A stretch of 13,015 nt of DNA, taken from positions 1 to 13,015 of the forward strand of contig CAMOSA010000059.1 of the NCBI GenBank assembly GCA_946624335.1, in the 5' to 3' direction. Positions 12,562 to 13,015 of the stretch are shown piece by piece. The notes under the pieces were generated by a model. The model worked only from the letters and a program-made list of their open reading frames with translations, made no database searches and was not told the DNA's origin. Position 1 is the first letter of the stretch, and each line of letters opens with the position of its first letter. The translations under genes were made by a program, and so were the position numbers. Source of the DNA: an uncultured Prevotellaceae bacterium. Its GTDB lineage: Bacteria > Bacteroidota > Bacteroidia > Bacteroidales > Bacteroidaceae.

Positions 12562-13015
12562 TCAGATGTCTATCAGGAGCTTGAAGGAGCCTCCCCAGCA
12601 GGTGGCGCCGTCGCTCTTGCCGTAGCCCGGGATATACCATGGCACGCCGACCTCCGAGTGCTTCTGGCTGATTCTGAACTTGAGGCGCAGGTCCCATCCG
12701 AGATGGATGATGGTCCACAACCGTGTCTCGAGGCCCACGACGAGCTCGGCCCAGTGGCAGTGGCCGTCGAGGCCCTTGAGGTTGAAGGGGCGCGTCTCGC
12801 CCCAGTAGGGGTCGGACAGCGGCACGGGAGAGTCGAGGTCGTAGCTGTACGAGGAGAAGCCATAGCGGGCACCGACGGTGAGGCGGTTGGCGTTGTGCTT
12901 CTTGTTGATATTATAGTCGAGACCGGCACGGAAGTAGGGGGCGCTGACGGCGAAATGGTTGTCGAGCTCGGCGCCGGAGTGGTCGGCGTGGCCCAAGCCC
13001 AGCTCGGCGATGGGG
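12562..13015 (-). CDS. DUF6048-like outer-membrane beta-barrel protein, 5' part missing
   Basis: Only the C-terminal 150 residues are in the window. The frame is open to the right edge, where the visible part begins PIAELGLGHADHSG, so the TTG-initiated frame at 12996 is not a real start. The sequence alternates polar and hydrophobic residues like barrel strands: NHFAVSAPYFRAGLDYN, NRLTVGARYGFSSYSYD, HWAELVVGLETRLW, and HLGWDLRLKFRISQK before VPWYIPGYGKSDGATCWGGSFKLLID. This pattern, with the DPYWG and PWYIPGYG blocks, resembles DUF6048-type proteins of Bacteroidales, of unknown function and probably in the outer membrane. It ends 134 nt before the apbE start on the same strand, with tandem repeats in the gap. 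The family call is from memory and moderately sure. Confidence 0.8.
   Translation of the reverse strand, partial: PIAELGLGHADHSGAELDNHFAVSAPYFRAGLDYNINKKHNANRLTVGARYGFSSYSYDLDSPVPLSDPYWGETRPFNLKGLDGHCHWAELVVGLETRLWTIIHLGWDLRLKFRISQKHSEVGVPWYIPGYGKSDGATCWGGSFKLLIDI

Noticed and set aside
12994..12996. TTG at 12996-12994 as the start of the barrel protein
   Set aside because: The frame stays open to the window edge with family-like sequence before the TTG, so the gene is simply cut off.

Overview
The window looks like a chromosomal core region of a Bacteroidales bacterium, most likely in or near Prevotellaceae. Three observations support this: protein families largely confined to Bacteroidota (DUF3127, DUF4835, DUF4491, DUF4923, DUF6048-like); Bacteroidota-type promoters (TTTG about 20 nt upstream of TAnnTTTG) with no consistent Shine-Dalgarno; and GC-rich coding sequence set against AT- or purine-rich intergenic DNA. 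The genus is an inference. No transposase, integrase, phage gene, CRISPR array or defence cassette is visible.

Layout. The left edge cuts a minus-strand tRNA-Arg(TCT), preceded by its promoter and a decaying 16-bp tandem repeat. A minus-strand DUF3127 gene with an SSB-like acidic tail, ending in a clear intrinsic terminator, diverges from dnaN (sliding clamp) across a 221-bp region holding one promoter for each gene. After dnaN comes a 163-bp gap with two inverted repeats. A co-directional run of nine plus-strand genes follows: a DnaQ-family exonuclease, coaBC, a secreted DUF4835 protein, recN, a secreted degenerate trypsin-like/TPR protein, rlmH, a small DUF4491 membrane protein, an RluA-family pseudouridine synthase and a DUF4923 lipoprotein. 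Gaps are 12-74 nt, with one 4-nt overlap. The run ends at a strong hairpin terminator. On the minus strand facing it are apbE (flavinyl transferase) and, beyond two short tandem-repeat blocks, the 3' part of a DUF6048-like barrel protein cut by the right edge.

How the genes relate. There are three themes. DNA replication and repair is represented by the clamp, an exonuclease carrying a candidate clamp-binding peptide, RecN and the SSB-tailed DUF3127 protein. 23S rRNA modification is represented by RlmH and a pseudouridine synthase. Envelope and cofactor functions are represented by CoaBC, DUF4835, the TPR protein, the DUF4923 lipoprotein, ApbE and the barrel protein. I see no dedicated new system. 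The points most worth a second look are the SSB-like tail on DUF3127, the clamp motif plus FGKYKG tail on the exonuclease, the replaced catalytic residues in CoaBC, the pseudoprotease-TPR protein, and the hairpin after dnaN.
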